Source of the DNA: an archaeon
GTDB lineage: Archaea; Thermoproteota; Nitrososphaeria; Nitrososphaerales; Gagatemarchaeaceae
DNA: 64,000 nt
Assembly: GCA_016432545.1 (NCBI GenBank)
Contig: CP066694.1
Location: forward strand, 1,240,001-1,304,000
Direction of reading: 5' to 3'
The notes below the pieces were generated by a model. It was not told where the DNA came from. It did no database searches and saw nothing but the letters and a program-made list of their open reading frames with translations. The position numbers and the translations under genes were made by a program. Positions within the stretch are counted from its first letter, which is position 1; every line of letters begins with the position of its first letter. Of the stretch, positions 25,829 to 34,234 are shown piece after piece.

Positions 25829-25838
25829 GTTTATTTAG
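25829..25838 (-). promoter_or_regulatory. TATA-like box of the beta-helix gene
   Basis: CTAAATAAAC on the minus strand is centred about 31 nt before the TTG at 25803. Confidence 0.6.
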
Positions 25839-25886
25839 CCTTGCAAGCACTTTGGGGTCCCGGCTGTCACTCGCGAAGATGAGAGC

Positions 25887-26483
25887 CTAGAAGATGTCTT
25901 CGTCCCGCAGAACGTTACAGTACCCGCTGACGAACTTGCTCACCTCTCCCGTCTCCGGGTCGTAGCTGTGCCTCTTGGTGGGCCCGATGTCCCTTCCGTA
26001 GACATGGATGCTGTAGGCGTGGCCCGGGAACGGATTGTCCACCCTGTGTATTCCGGCCTCGCCCAGGACGGTCACGTTCCCCTTCTCGTTGTCCTTCTCG
26101 CTGACCAGCTCGAGGCTCGCCCTGCCAGGCACCTTCCCGTCGTCCATCCGCCTGAAGAGCGCCTCCCTCTCCTTTCCTTCGTACACCCCCACCATCGCCC
26201 ATGTCAGATGGTCGTGAATCGGCGTCGTCTGGCCAGGCGTCCAGACACCTCCTATGATAGAGAAGGACTTGTCCTGCGGCAGGTGGAGGAGGTTCATTGC
26301 GAACCTGTCCTTCCTAGGAAGGAAAGCAGCCGCGGGTATCGAGCCTTCACCCTGGACCAGCCTTTGCAGCAGCGGCTTCAGGCGCCCAAGGGCCCCTGCG
26401 CCGCCGGCCAGCTCCCTCTCGGCGTCAGCGGCGAAGTCCTTCAAGCCATAGGGGGGAGCCACTCTAGTCTTCCCCCACCCCAC
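25887..26483 (-). CDS. Cysteine dioxygenase-type cupin (thiol dioxygenase)
   Basis: 198 aa cupin. WTPGQTTPIHDHLTWAMVGV near residue 83 carries two iron-binding histidines (HDH), and GIHRVDNPFPGHAYSIHVYG near 144 supplies the third His and the strand pattern of the CDO/3-mercaptopropionate dioxygenase family, which adds O2 to a thiol sulphur. The substrate thiol cannot be told. The start is a GTG, either 26483 (overlapping the upstream gene by 20 nt) or 26462; the shorter form keeps everything conserved. It follows the GT-C-like gene on the same strand. Confidence 0.82.
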   Translation of the reverse strand: MGWGKTRVAPPYGLKDFAADAERELAGGAGALGRLKPLLQRLVQGEGSIPAAAFLPRKDRFAMNLLHLPQDKSFSIIGGVWTPGQTTPIHDHLTWAMVGVYEGKEREALFRRMDDGKVPGRASLELVSEKDNEKGNVTVLGEAGIHRVDNPFPGHAYSIHVYGRDIGPTKRHSYDPETGEVSKFVSGYCNVLRDEDIF

Positions 26484-27552
26484 GCCTGACCGACTTCAGG
26501 ATTCCGCCGCCGCCCCTGCCCATCGCGGTCATCCTCCTCTTGACCCTCGGCGAGCCGAAGTAGAGCAGGATCAGGAAGAACGGCAGTTCAGTGTAGGAAA
26601 CGAAGAAGTCGTTCGACAAGACGAAGACCGAGAACAAGAGGTAAAGGCCCGAGTAGAGGGCAACGCGTGTGCTCCCCCTTGCCTTGTAGAGAAAGACCGG
26701 GAGGATCGAGCCGACGAGCGCGAGCCTCGCATAGAGCGGGAGGGAGAAGTTCAGCGACGAAAGCAGGAACGCATTGAGCGCCAGGTTGACGTAGTATCCC
26801 AGCGGCCCGAAGTAGCTCACCACCGCGACCGTCGGTCGGACGAACTGGAACATCAGCGTGTCAAACACGAAAGCGGATGGGTTTGCAAAGAAGTACGGGG
26901 CAATTATCGCAGCCGCGACCCCCACGATGACGAGGGGCTCCTTCCAGCGCCCCTCTCTAAGGTAGTACAGCGCCACGAACGGGAAGATGAACCAGCTGAA
27001 CTGGATTGAGGCCAGCGCAACCCCGAAGAAAGACGCTCCCACGAGGCCCTTGCCCCTCCTCTCCATCGCGAAGAAGAGAGCAATGAAGAGCATGGCTACG
27101 ACCGTGTTGTTCAGAAACACCGTCGAGAGCAGGATCGTGAACGGGAAGAGCAGGTACGCAGACGAAGCAAGAAGCGAGCGCTTGTACCCCGACCAGACCA
27201 GGCACGCGCCGATGACCGTATCCGCCAGTATGAGGCCGAGCCTCACATCGCCCGCGAGATAGAACGGGACGAAGAAGATCGCGGTGAACGGGAGGTAGGT
27301 GAAGACATTCGACGCCCCCGGGGTGGAGAGGATCCCGAGCGGCAGGCCCCCGTAGAAGTGCCCGTAGGGACTGACCCCCTGCACTATCGCCCTCGCGGCC
27401 TCCGTGTCATAATAGTAGACGTCGGTGAGGGGCCTGACTAGCAGCAACACCATCGACCTGAGCGCGGCGCCAACCGAGAGCAGGCCTATCGCGACCCTGT
27501 TCCTCCGCGCGAACTCAGAGATGCGAGACAAGGCCCGAGCTGGGTTCCTCAT
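26464..27552 (-). CDS. GT-C-fold-like polytopic membrane protein (putative mannosyltransferase)
   Basis: 362 aa, about nine membrane helices. PLTDVYYYDTEAARAIVQG near residue 41 has the acidic loop and SPYGHFYGGLP the following turn seen in GT-C glycosyltransferases that use polyprenyl-phosphate sugars. The C-terminal tail is basic and glycine-rich (RGGGGILKSVRRG). A second protein of this kind is at 31550-32980. A TATA-like GATTAAAATAAC lies 26 nt upstream of the ATG, inside the end of the regulator gene. Confidence 0.72.
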   Translation of the reverse strand: MRNPARALSRISEFARRNRVAIGLLSVGAALRSMVLLLVRPLTDVYYYDTEAARAIVQGVSPYGHFYGGLPLGILSTPGASNVFTYLPFTAIFFVPFYLAGDVRLGLILADTVIGACLVWSGYKRSLLASSAYLLFPFTILLSTVFLNNTVVAMLFIALFFAMERRGKGLVGASFFGVALASIQFSWFIFPFVALYYLREGRWKEPLVIVGVAAAIIAPYFFANPSAFVFDTLMFQFVRPTVAVVSYFGPLGYYVNLALNAFLLSSLNFSLPLYARLALVGSILPVFLYKARGSTRVALYSGLYLLFSVFVLSNDFFVSYTELPFFLILLYFGSPRVKRRMTAMGRGGGGILKSVRRGVGED

Positions 27553-27571
27553 GCCACCGGAAGACAGCCCG

Positions 27572-27583
27572 TGTTATTTTAAT
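27572..27583 (-). promoter_or_regulatory. TATA-like box of the GT-C-like gene
   Basis: ATTAAAATAAC on the minus strand is centred 26 nt before the ATG at 27552 and overlaps the last codons of the preceding regulator gene. Confidence 0.55.
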
Positions 27584-27911
27584 CGGTGCCGGGCGCGCCT
27601 GATGGCCGTCTCTTCACGAACTTCAGAGATGAGGCTATCTCCCTGAACGTCTCGATGCCCGCCTGCATCCTAGGAGTAAGGAAGTACATCGCGCCGTACT
27701 TCTCCCCCTGCGCCTCGACCAAGGAATTCGCCTTGAGGACGCCGACGTGGTGCATTATCGTCCTGTAGTCGACCCCGAGCCTCTCTGAGAGCTGGTTCAT
27801 GTTGAGCGGCCTCTGGCTGAGCTCATCGAGGATCCTCGCCCTGTTCTCTCCTCCCCTGGCTCCTCCCAGGACGAACCACAGCACGCGGCGAAGCTCCTGG
27901 TCCTCTGGCAA
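27579..27911 (-). CDS. ArsR-like winged-helix regulator
   Basis: About 110 aa. RARILDELSQRPLNMNQLSE then VDYRTIMHHVGVLKANSLVE is a winged helix-turn-helix with the recognition helix in the second segment; EKYGAMYFLTPRMQAGIETF is the wing and last helix. TTG 27911 is preferred over GTG 27929 because a TATA-like CCTAATAATC (27934-27943) lies 27 nt upstream. It is divergent from the glycosyltransferase cassette starting at 28009, sharing a 97-nt control region, and so may regulate it (inference). Confidence 0.78.
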   Translation of the reverse strand: MPEDQELRRVLWFVLGGARGGENRARILDELSQRPLNMNQLSERLGVDYRTIMHHVGVLKANSLVEAQGEKYGAMYFLTPRMQAGIETFREIASSLKFVKRRPSGAPGTD

Positions 27912-27933
27912 GGCAATCCCTCCTTCCACCTCG

Positions 27934-27984
27934 GATTATTAGGTCGAGGCCCGATTGTGAGAACATTCTGAAATACGCTTATAG
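27934..27984. promoter_or_regulatory. Divergent promoter region between regulator and glycan cassette
   Basis: The minus-strand CCTAATAATC (27934-27943) serves the regulator, and the plus-strand GCTTATAG (27977-27984) lies 29 nt before the TTG at 28009. CGCTTATAGCG around the second box is a near-palindrome, so the regulator might bind there. Confidence 0.45.
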
Positions 27985-28008
27985 CGAATCAGAGTCATAT
28001 TCAGTGCC

Positions 28009-28290
28009 TTGACGATGCTCCTGTCCCTCGCGATACTCCTCTACGCCGTCAACGCAGCCCTCTTCGCCGCCCTCGCCTATGTCTACGGGAGGACAGCCTT
28101 CTCGACGAAGGCCCGGTACTCTGTCGGACTCTTCATCTTCTCCCTCCTGCTCCTCATCCACAGCGCCGGGACAGCCGCTGCGTACTTCTTCCTCTCACAG
28201 TACTTCCTCGAAGAGGCGGTCCCGTACATGTCAGTCATGGGCTCCATCGAACTCGTCGGAGTGCTCGCGCTACTGAGGATCACCCTATGA
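28009..28290 (+). CDS. Small three-helix membrane protein
   Basis: 93 aa made of three hydrophobic spans with short loops: LLSLAILLYAVNAALFAALA, VGLFIFSLLLLIHSAGTAAA and SVMGSIELVGVLALLRI. No family is recognised. It opens a three-gene cassette with 4-nt ATGA overlaps (28287, 29216), so it is translationally coupled to the glycosyltransferase behind it. The TTG at 28009 is 29 nt from the TATA-like box; the ATG at 28015 is the alternative start. Confidence 0.7.
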   Translation: MTMLLSLAILLYAVNAALFAALAYVYGRTAFSTKARYSVGLFIFSLLLLIHSAGTAAAYFFLSQYFLEEAVPYMSVMGSIELVGVLALLRITL

Positions 28291-29219
28291 CTTCGGGGCA
28301 CGCCGGCGGCCCCATCACTGACTTCTCAATCGGAATCTGCGCGACCGGCACTGCGCCCAACACCCCGACACTGGTCACCGCCTATCTCTCCGAATCCGAC
28401 CGTGAGGGACTTCCCCTCCGGAGGCTAGTCGTCGCTCTGAGCGAATGTCCTCCTTCGCTCCTCCACGCAGTAAAGGCAATCCAGAAACGAGACGGGCGCG
28501 TCGAGATAATCCAAGAGTCCAGACGGTCCGGAAAGGCTGTCGCGATCAACCGCATAATGGACATCGCAGAAGGCCACCTCCTCGTCCTCTCCAACTCCGA
28601 CGCTCATCCCGGCCCTGGTTCCCTGACGAAGCTTGTCACCGAAGCGGCTTCCGACAGTTCGATCGGGACCCTCGCGGCCGTTCCCAGGGTCCTCGGAGGC
28701 AGGGGCGTCGCGTCTTCTCTTGCAGGTCTGATGTGGGCGGCGCACAACGTCAGCTCGAGCGCACTCAACCACATGAGCATCTCCAACCACACCTGCGACG
28801 AGCTCTTCGTCGTGCGCCTGGCGAGCGTTGATGCCCTCCCGCCCGATACGGTCAACGACGGGGCCTTCCTGGCGGCCACAGCTAGGAGGAAAGGCTACTC
28901 GGTCAAGGTCCTCGAAACGGCTACGGTCGGCGTGGAAGTCCCTCGGCGGGTGACCGACCTGATCGCACAGCGGAGGCGGATCCTCTTCGGGCACGCCCAG
29001 GTCTGGAAGTCTTCGGGCCGAGCTCCGTTGACGGTCGAGTCGTTGATGCTGGTCCGCCTGCGCCTAGGGCTCAGCCTCCTCGTCCGTACCTTGGCGAGGA
29101 ATCCCAGATTCCTGCTCGTCCTCCCAGTGGCGGTCGTCACCGAGCTGCTGGCCCTCGTGCTCTCGATATCGGACTCCGGCGCCAACTCCAAGCACGCGGT
29201 CTGGAAGAGAACGCAATGA
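28287..29219 (+). CDS. Glycosyltransferase family 2-like protein
   Basis: 310 aa with a GT-A fold: FSIGICATGTAPNTPTLVTAYL opens the nucleotide-binding strand, RRSGKAVAINRIMDIAEG near residue 80 and LLVLSNSDAHP near 98 hold the DxD-like loop (here NSDAH), and TVNDGAFLAATARRKG near 195 resembles the acceptor region (D-G in place of the usual E-D). The C-terminus has one or two membrane helices. The altered motifs suggest a divergent donor sugar. ATGA overlap couples it to its neighbours. Confidence 0.78.
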   Translation: MTSGHAGGPITDFSIGICATGTAPNTPTLVTAYLSESDREGLPLRRLVVALSECPPSLLHAVKAIQKRDGRVEIIQESRRSGKAVAINRIMDIAEGHLLVLSNSDAHPGPGSLTKLVTEAASDSSIGTLAAVPRVLGGRGVASSLAGLMWAAHNVSSSALNHMSISNHTCDELFVVRLASVDALPPDTVNDGAFLAATARRKGYSVKVLETATVGVEVPRRVTDLIAQRRRILFGHAQVWKSSGRAPLTVESLMLVRLRLGLSLLVRTLARNPRFLLVLPVAVVTELLALVLSISDSGANSKHAVWKRTQ

Positions 29220-30133
29220 AGCTCTCCGACTCGACCGCCGAGCGGATCTCCCTGATCTGTGAAGCTGCCGTCAGGCAGGGCTCTCTTGTGCCGGTCCGCG
29301 AGGTCCTCGAGCTCCTCCCAGAGGAAGCGACTGCGGACGAACTTGCGCAAGCGATCAGCGCTTCACCTCTCAGTTCGCTGATGGAGCTCAAGGAGGGATA
29401 CCTCGCCCCCCTCTCGTGGTCCGACTCGAGGACGCTTGACGAAGCCGGAAACAGAAGGGCCGCGCTCGAAAATCTAAGGCACGCCCGTCGCTTCGAGCGA
29501 TCCCTCCACAACACGCCATTCAGAGTGGTCGCGGTAAGCGGCTCGACCTCCTACGGGTCAGCCTCGCGGTCCAAGGACCTCGACCTCTTCTGCATCGCGA
29601 AGTCGGGGAGGATGTGGTCTACCCTTGCCAAGGGGCTCCTCATCGCGAGGGCCTACCGCCTCCTGCACCGCGACTCGCCCAGCCTGTGCTTCAGCTGCGT
29701 CATGGACGAGTCATACGCCGACTCCGTCTTCTCGCTACGGGAGGATCCCCTATTCGCAAGAGATGCCCTGCGTGCAGAGGTGCTTCGCGGAGCCACGGAG
29801 TACGAGGGCCTCCTTGGGAAGGCACGCTGGATCGCAGAATTCTATCCCCTTGCCTATGCCAAACGCATGAAGGCCGGGCCAACCCCTCCAGGCGGGGTTC
29901 GTTCAAGCGGCGGCCCCCCGCTTGTCGAGGCTGTGGCGCGCCTGTTCCTCTCAAGGTTCATCTTCACGAAGTCCAAGTTCCTCAACCGGAGGATCTCGCG
30001 GGAGGGCAGAGAGGGTGACGGGTTCGGCGTCAAGAGCGGCTCCGGGCACCTAATCTATGAGTCAGACCGATACAGGGAGCTCAGGGGAGAGTACATCGCC
30101 GCCATTGCCCCCGCAAGAGCTCCTGCTCAATAG
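29216..30133 (+). CDS. Nucleotidyltransferase-fold protein
   Basis: 305 aa. VVAVSGSTSYGSASRSKDLDLFCIAKSG near residue 103 is the GS-x-DxD pattern of the pol-beta-like nucleotidyltransferase superfamily (the AspAsp pair in KDLDLF). The N-terminal 90 residues are helical, possibly a small winged-helix or helical sensor, and the C-terminal region is basic. Its place in a sugar-polymer cassette suggests activation of a sugar or transfer of a nucleotide to a protein, but the partner is unknown. It overlaps the upstream gene by 4 nt (ATGA). Confidence 0.75.
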   Translation: MKLSDSTAERISLICEAAVRQGSLVPVREVLELLPEEATADELAQAISASPLSSLMELKEGYLAPLSWSDSRTLDEAGNRRAALENLRHARRFERSLHNTPFRVVAVSGSTSYGSASRSKDLDLFCIAKSGRMWSTLAKGLLIARAYRLLHRDSPSLCFSCVMDESYADSVFSLREDPLFARDALRAEVLRGATEYEGLLGKARWIAEFYPLAYAKRMKAGPTPPGGVRSSGGPPLVEAVARLFLSRFIFTKSKFLNRRISREGREGDGFGVKSGSGHLIYESDRYRELRGEYIAAIAPARAPAQ

Positions 30134-30172
30134 CGAGGAGATTAGACGCTGACCGAGTCACTCATCCAGACG

Positions 30173-31720
30173 ATGCCTATGATACTCCTGGGCGCTTCGC
30201 TCGCCCTCAGCGTCGCCTTCTTCGTCTACGGCCTCAACACGCTCCACCTTACCTTCAGAGCGGGCCGCTACCGGCCGGCCCACCCAGCCAGACTCTCGAC
30301 AAAGCCCGATGTCGCGATCCATCTCCCGGTCTACAACGAGCTGTACGTGGTCCAGAGGCTTCTGACCGCCTGCGCGGGAGTCGCCGCCAGCTACGGACCG
30401 GACAAGGTCAAGGTGTACGTCATTGACGACTCGACAGACGAGACGAGCGCCAAGATCGACGAGGTCGTGAGGGATCACTCGTCGAAAGGCATCTCGTTCG
30501 AGGTGATCAGGCGAGGGAGTCGCGAGGGCTTCAAGGCAGGAGCGCTGGAGGCAGCCCTCAAGATCACAGAGGAGAAGTACGTGGCAGTCTTCGACGCCGA
30601 CTTCGTCCCGCCTCCCGACTTCCTCGAAGAGCCGGTCGCGGTCCTCGAGGGCGACCCAGCGGTCGGCTTTGTCCAAGCGAGATGGGGACACCTGGACAGG
30701 AACTTCAACTCCGTGACCGAGTCGATCGCGATCGGAGTCGATGCCCACTTCCTCCTCGAACAGCAGGGAAGGAACGCGAGCGGGTACCTGATGAACTTCA
30801 ACGGGAGCGCCGGTGTGATAAGGTCGGAGGCCATCCGCATGTGCGGCGGGTGGAGCCCCGACACCCTCGCCGAGGACCTTGACCTGAGCTACAGGATGCA
30901 GCTTGCCGGCTACAGGGGGGTCTACCTCAGAGACCTCGAGGTGCCGGCAGAGCTCCCTCCGACGATAGCGAGCCTGAAGAGGCAGCAGGGCAGGTGGGCG
31001 AGGGGATCTCTGCAGACGGCGACCAAGCTCCTGGGGCCCATCCGGAGGTCCGAGAAGCTCACCCGGACGCAAAAATTCCAGGCCGGCGTCCACCTGACCT
31101 ATTACCTGGTCCACCCGCTGATGGTCGCCTCTTTCCTTCTGGCCGTCGCAGCCGTCTTCCTGAACATCAACGTGATCAGCTATGCCGTCAGCATCTCAAT
31201 ACCCAACATCTCGGGCGGCTCAGGGTCCGTCGGAACCGCACTGATGACCATCAGCGTCATCCCCTGGGTCGTCTTCTCAGTGCTCGTGGGCGCCTCCACC
31301 CTGGCCGTTCTCTTCTACTGCGTCCAGGCGGTCCGCTACCAGAGGCTCGGGCTCTTGGGCAAGGTCCGGAGGGTCGCCCTTCTCGTGGTCTTGGGGTACG
31401 GGATCAGCATCAGCAATTCAGTCTACGCACTGAAGGGGATATTCTCACGGAAGAGGGGAACCTTCCTCAGGACGCCGAAGTATGCGGTGGTCCACGCCGG
31501 AGAAGAGTGGCGGGGAAAGAAGTATCAGATTCCGGTGAATTCGGCGGCCCTATTGGAGGCAGGAGCGGTAGGAATCGCCCTGGCCTCGTTGGCCTCGGCT
31601 CTGAGGAATGGAAACCTTGGCATCCTCCCCATCCTCCTCGTGTACCTGACCGGGTATTCGTTTGTCCTGTACCTCAGCCTTCGCCAGACCCCCGGAGCCA
31701 GGGCCCGCCTCGACCGCTGA
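30173..31720 (+). CDS. Processive family-2 glycosyltransferase, cellulose-synthase-like
   Basis: 515 aa membrane glycosyltransferase. One N-terminal membrane helix precedes a cytosolic GT-A domain with HLPVYNELYVVQRLL (residue 49), VIDDSTDETSA (83), AVFDADFVPP (DxD, 139), TLAEDLDLSYRMQ (ED acceptor motif, 236) and RQQGRWARGS (QxxRW, 274). These five motifs define processive polymerases. Further helices follow, and the C-terminus ends in two more spans. It probably makes an extracellular glucan or polysaccharide. Its last 171 nt overlap the opposite gene. Confidence 0.92.
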   Translation: MPMILLGASLALSVAFFVYGLNTLHLTFRAGRYRPAHPARLSTKPDVAIHLPVYNELYVVQRLLTACAGVAASYGPDKVKVYVIDDSTDETSAKIDEVVRDHSSKGISFEVIRRGSREGFKAGALEAALKITEEKYVAVFDADFVPPPDFLEEPVAVLEGDPAVGFVQARWGHLDRNFNSVTESIAIGVDAHFLLEQQGRNASGYLMNFNGSAGVIRSEAIRMCGGWSPDTLAEDLDLSYRMQLAGYRGVYLRDLEVPAELPPTIASLKRQQGRWARGSLQTATKLLGPIRRSEKLTRTQKFQAGVHLTYYLVHPLMVASFLLAVAAVFLNINVISYAVSISIPNISGGSGSVGTALMTISVIPWVVFSVLVGASTLAVLFYCVQAVRYQRLGLLGKVRRVALLVVLGYGISISNSVYALKGIFSRKRGTFLRTPKYAVVHAGEEWRGKKYQIPVNSAALLEAGAVGIALASLASALRNGNLGILPILLVYLTGYSFVLYLSLRQTPGARARLDR

Positions 31721-32980
31721 GCTGCTGGCCTTCTCCCCCTGTAACTCCTTGTAGACGACTCTCAGGTACATCAGACAGCAGAAGGTGAACGCCACTGCAG
31801 ATGCGACCATCACCCCGTATCGAAGATATCCAAGTGCGCCCGCCCCGAGGGCTCTGTCAAGGCCTTCGGCGCCGCTCCACACCGGGGCCAGGAACCGTAC
31901 AAGGTACGTGTTGTCTGAGAACAAAAAGACCGTCGCTGAAATCCACATCCCCCTGAAGGCGCTCCTCCCTACCCCAAGGACGCGTCCGCTCAAGAGCCCG
32001 AAGGCTATGAGGTAGACCACATACTCCTCGGGGAGGCTGAGCCGCGTGAGGAAGAAGACCAGGGTCACGAGCTCCAGTGTCAGGACGGCACGTCTGGGGG
32101 TCAACCCCCGCGAGGATGCGCCCCGAAGCGCGGCGTAGTATGCGAGCACGACCGCAGGAATCCAGAGGTAACCGAAGGCTCCCAAGAGAGGGAACGCGGA
32201 CGCGGGTATGCCGTAGTACGAGTTGAGGACGAAGAGGACGACCGCGTAATTGACGCTGTTTGAGACCCTGTTCAGGGTGAAGGACTCGACCTTGAACAGC
32301 GAAAAGAAGGACCAGTTGGTGTAGTAGAGGTACGGGAGCACGGCAATGGCCGCGGCGGCCCCTCCGGCAAACATGAGATACCCGACCCTTGTCCGAGCCG
32401 AACCCTCGCCCCAGGCCAGCGCTGGCAGGAATATCACCGGGACCAGCTTCAAGACAATAGCGACTCCTTGGCTGAGCGGCCCGAGGAGCCTCCGGCCAGA
32501 GATCAGGATGGCGAACAGTACAAACATCAGCACGAGCTGGTCGAACATCCCCCAGAGGGCGGAGATCACAATAACGAAGGGCGAGACCATCCAAAACGCA
32601 AACGCCCCTTCCCCTTCCGCGGCCCTCCCCCATTGCCTGAGGAGCCTCATGAGCAGGTATCCTGCCCCGATGTCGGGAAGGATCGTCTCCTGCTTGAGGA
32701 GGAAGTAGTAAAGAAACCTGCTGTCAACCGCGGTGGCCCTGTAGAGCTCGTAGACCGCCCCCTGCATCAGGGCCCAGACCGGAGGATACGCGATCGTCGG
32801 GAGGACCCCAAACCCATAGGTGCTCAGGTCCGGCACGGGGAGCGTGCTCCCGTAGGGGTCAAGCCCCTGCGCAACGTAGTACCCCAGCCTCACCCAGAGC
32901 TCAAAGTCGAGGTGCCCCGTCCAGAACGAGAGCCCCTCCCTTATCGACAGGCCAACAAGCAGCGCAGTGGTCACTCTCAT
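31550..32980 (-). CDS. GT-C-fold-like polytopic membrane protein with an extended C-terminal tail
   Basis: 476 aa with about ten membrane helices. FWTGHLDFELWVRLGYYVAQ near residue 20 (acidic first-loop residues) and DPYGSTLPVPD near 40 resemble the GT-C glycosyltransferase acceptor-site loops, and it is similar in layout to the protein at 26464. The last helix ends near residue 415; the remaining 57 residues (QGEKASSSAVEAGPGSGG...) are low-complexity and lie entirely antisense to the processive GT2 C-terminus. The first Met is at 32980. Confidence 0.7.
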   Translation of the reverse strand: MRVTTALLVGLSIREGLSFWTGHLDFELWVRLGYYVAQGLDPYGSTLPVPDLSTYGFGVLPTIAYPPVWALMQGAVYELYRATAVDSRFLYYFLLKQETILPDIGAGYLLMRLLRQWGRAAEGEGAFAFWMVSPFVIVISALWGMFDQLVLMFVLFAILISGRRLLGPLSQGVAIVLKLVPVIFLPALAWGEGSARTRVGYLMFAGGAAAAIAVLPYLYYTNWSFFSLFKVESFTLNRVSNSVNYAVVLFVLNSYYGIPASAFPLLGAFGYLWIPAVVLAYYAALRGASSRGLTPRRAVLTLELVTLVFFLTRLSLPEEYVVYLIAFGLLSGRVLGVGRSAFRGMWISATVFLFSDNTYLVRFLAPVWSGAEGLDRALGAGALGYLRYGVMVASAVAFTFCCLMYLRVVYKELQGEKASSSAVEAGPGSGGLAKAEVQDKRIPGQVHEEDGEDAKVSIPQSRGQRGQGDSYRSCLQ

Positions 32981-33037
32981 CGGAAGGATCTGTGTTTGCG
33001 CTCACGTGGAGTTAAGCCCGCCGTCGCGCCCGTCAAC

Positions 33038-33047
33038 CCTTAATTTC
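33038..33047 (+). promoter_or_regulatory. TATA-like box of the reductase-methyltransferase fusion
   Basis: CCTTAATTTC is centred about 31 nt before the TTG at 33074. Confidence 0.45.
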
Positions 33048-33073
33048 TGGGCAGGAAGTCGGCGCGAATCGCG

Positions 33074-34234
33074 TTGTCCGACCCTGGGAGTCTCCTCCGC
33101 CTCCAGACCGTCGGCCGTAAGAGCGGAAGGCCCCACAGTGTCCTCCTGAGGTATGTCACCTACGACGGAAGAATCGTCGTCTTCCCCCAGAAGGGCTCGT
33201 CTCAGGATTGGGTGAAGAACCTGTCAGAGGGACCGGCAGTGGTCGTCCACGCCAACGGGAAAGCCATAGAGGGGGTTGCTTCTGTAAAGGAGTCTAGGGG
33301 TCTGGACGATCCGAGGTACTCGGTCTTCACCCGCAAGTATGGGACAAAGGTGGTGCGTGACAGGTACTGGGGCCAGACCACGTACATCGAGATTGAGCCG
33401 AGGTCTGAGAGCCCAGTCGACCTCGACGAGCTCGTCTACGGGGACCTCGAGGCGGCCTTCGACGGAGTCGCGGAGAACTACGACCACCACATCCTCGACA
33501 ACCCGATGAATCTGTGGCTCAGGAACCGTTCAGTCGATGTCATGACGCGGGTCTTCAGGCCCGGTGAGACCATCCTCGAAATCGGATGCGGAACTGGCAC
33601 TGAAACCCTCGTCCTCGCCCGCAAGGGAATCAAAGTCATAGCCTCAGACATCTCGTCCAAGATGCTCGAGGTCCTCGCCAGGAAAGCAAGCGCAGCGGGC
33701 CTCGGCGGCTCGATAGTCCCCGTACACTCCCGACCCTACGAGCTGAATGAGAAGCTGGCTCTGCTAGGCTACCATCAGGTCGACGGTGTCTACTCAACGT
33801 ACGGGGCAGTCAACACGGAGCCGAGACTCGCCGAAATGTTCTCGACCGTCCAGAAGCTGCTGCGCCCCGGAGGAAAACTCGTGCTCGGCGTCTGGAACCG
33901 ATACTGCCTGTACGAAATCCTCGGATACTCACTCAAGCTGCGCCCGTCGATGGCCATCGCTAGGTTCAGGAATCCCGTCCCTGTCGGGAAGTCGAGGTTC
34001 TGCATCGCTTCGAACGCCTATTCGGTCTCGGGTGTGTCCGACGTGCTCGGGGCTTACGAACTGGAGGAGGTCATCGGAGTGGGGATACTCCTCCCTCCCT
34101 CGAACCTCCTCAGGTACTTGCCGCCGGGCAGGCTCCTCGGCCTCTTCAAGAGGGCCGACGCGGCCCTCCAGGCCTACTTCCCTTGGAACAGGCTGGGCGA
34201 CCACTTTATCGGAGTGTACTCGCTGCGTGCGTGA
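33074..34234 (+). CDS. F420-dependent reductase-like domain fused to a SAM methyltransferase
   Basis: 386 aa. Residues 1-110 resemble the DUF385/Ddn-type split-barrel (TVGRKSGRPHSVLLRYVTYD, then GSSQDWVKNLSEGPAVVVHA and a TYIEIEP end), a family that binds deazaflavin F420. From about 130 a class I methyltransferase follows: AENYDHHILDNP, ETILEIGCGTGTETL (motif I), VIASDISSKML and GGKLVLGVWNRY. Each half is recognisable, but I know of no characterised protein with this pair. The substrate may be a lipid or quinone (inference). The next gene starts 8 nt before its stop. Confidence 0.83.
   Translation: MSDPGSLLRLQTVGRKSGRPHSVLLRYVTYDGRIVVFPQKGSSQDWVKNLSEGPAVVVHANGKAIEGVASVKESRGLDDPRYSVFTRKYGTKVVRDRYWGQTTYIEIEPRSESPVDLDELVYGDLEAAFDGVAENYDHHILDNPMNLWLRNRSVDVMTRVFRPGETILEIGCGTGTETLVLARKGIKVIASDISSKMLEVLARKASAAGLGGSIVPVHSRPYELNEKLALLGYHQVDGVYSTYGAVNTEPRLAEMFSTVQKLLRPGGKLVLGVWNRYCLYEILGYSLKLRPSMAIARFRNPVPVGKSRFCIASNAYSVSGVSDVLGAYELEEVIGVGILLPPSNLLRYLPPGRLLGLFKRADAALQAYFPWNRLGDHFIGVYSLRA

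Noticed and set aside
29500-30130. Toxin-antitoxin-type MNT/HEPN system from the nucleotidyltransferase
   Set aside because: No HEPN partner adjoins, the protein is long and sits in a glycan cassette, so a toxin-antitoxin reading is unsupported.
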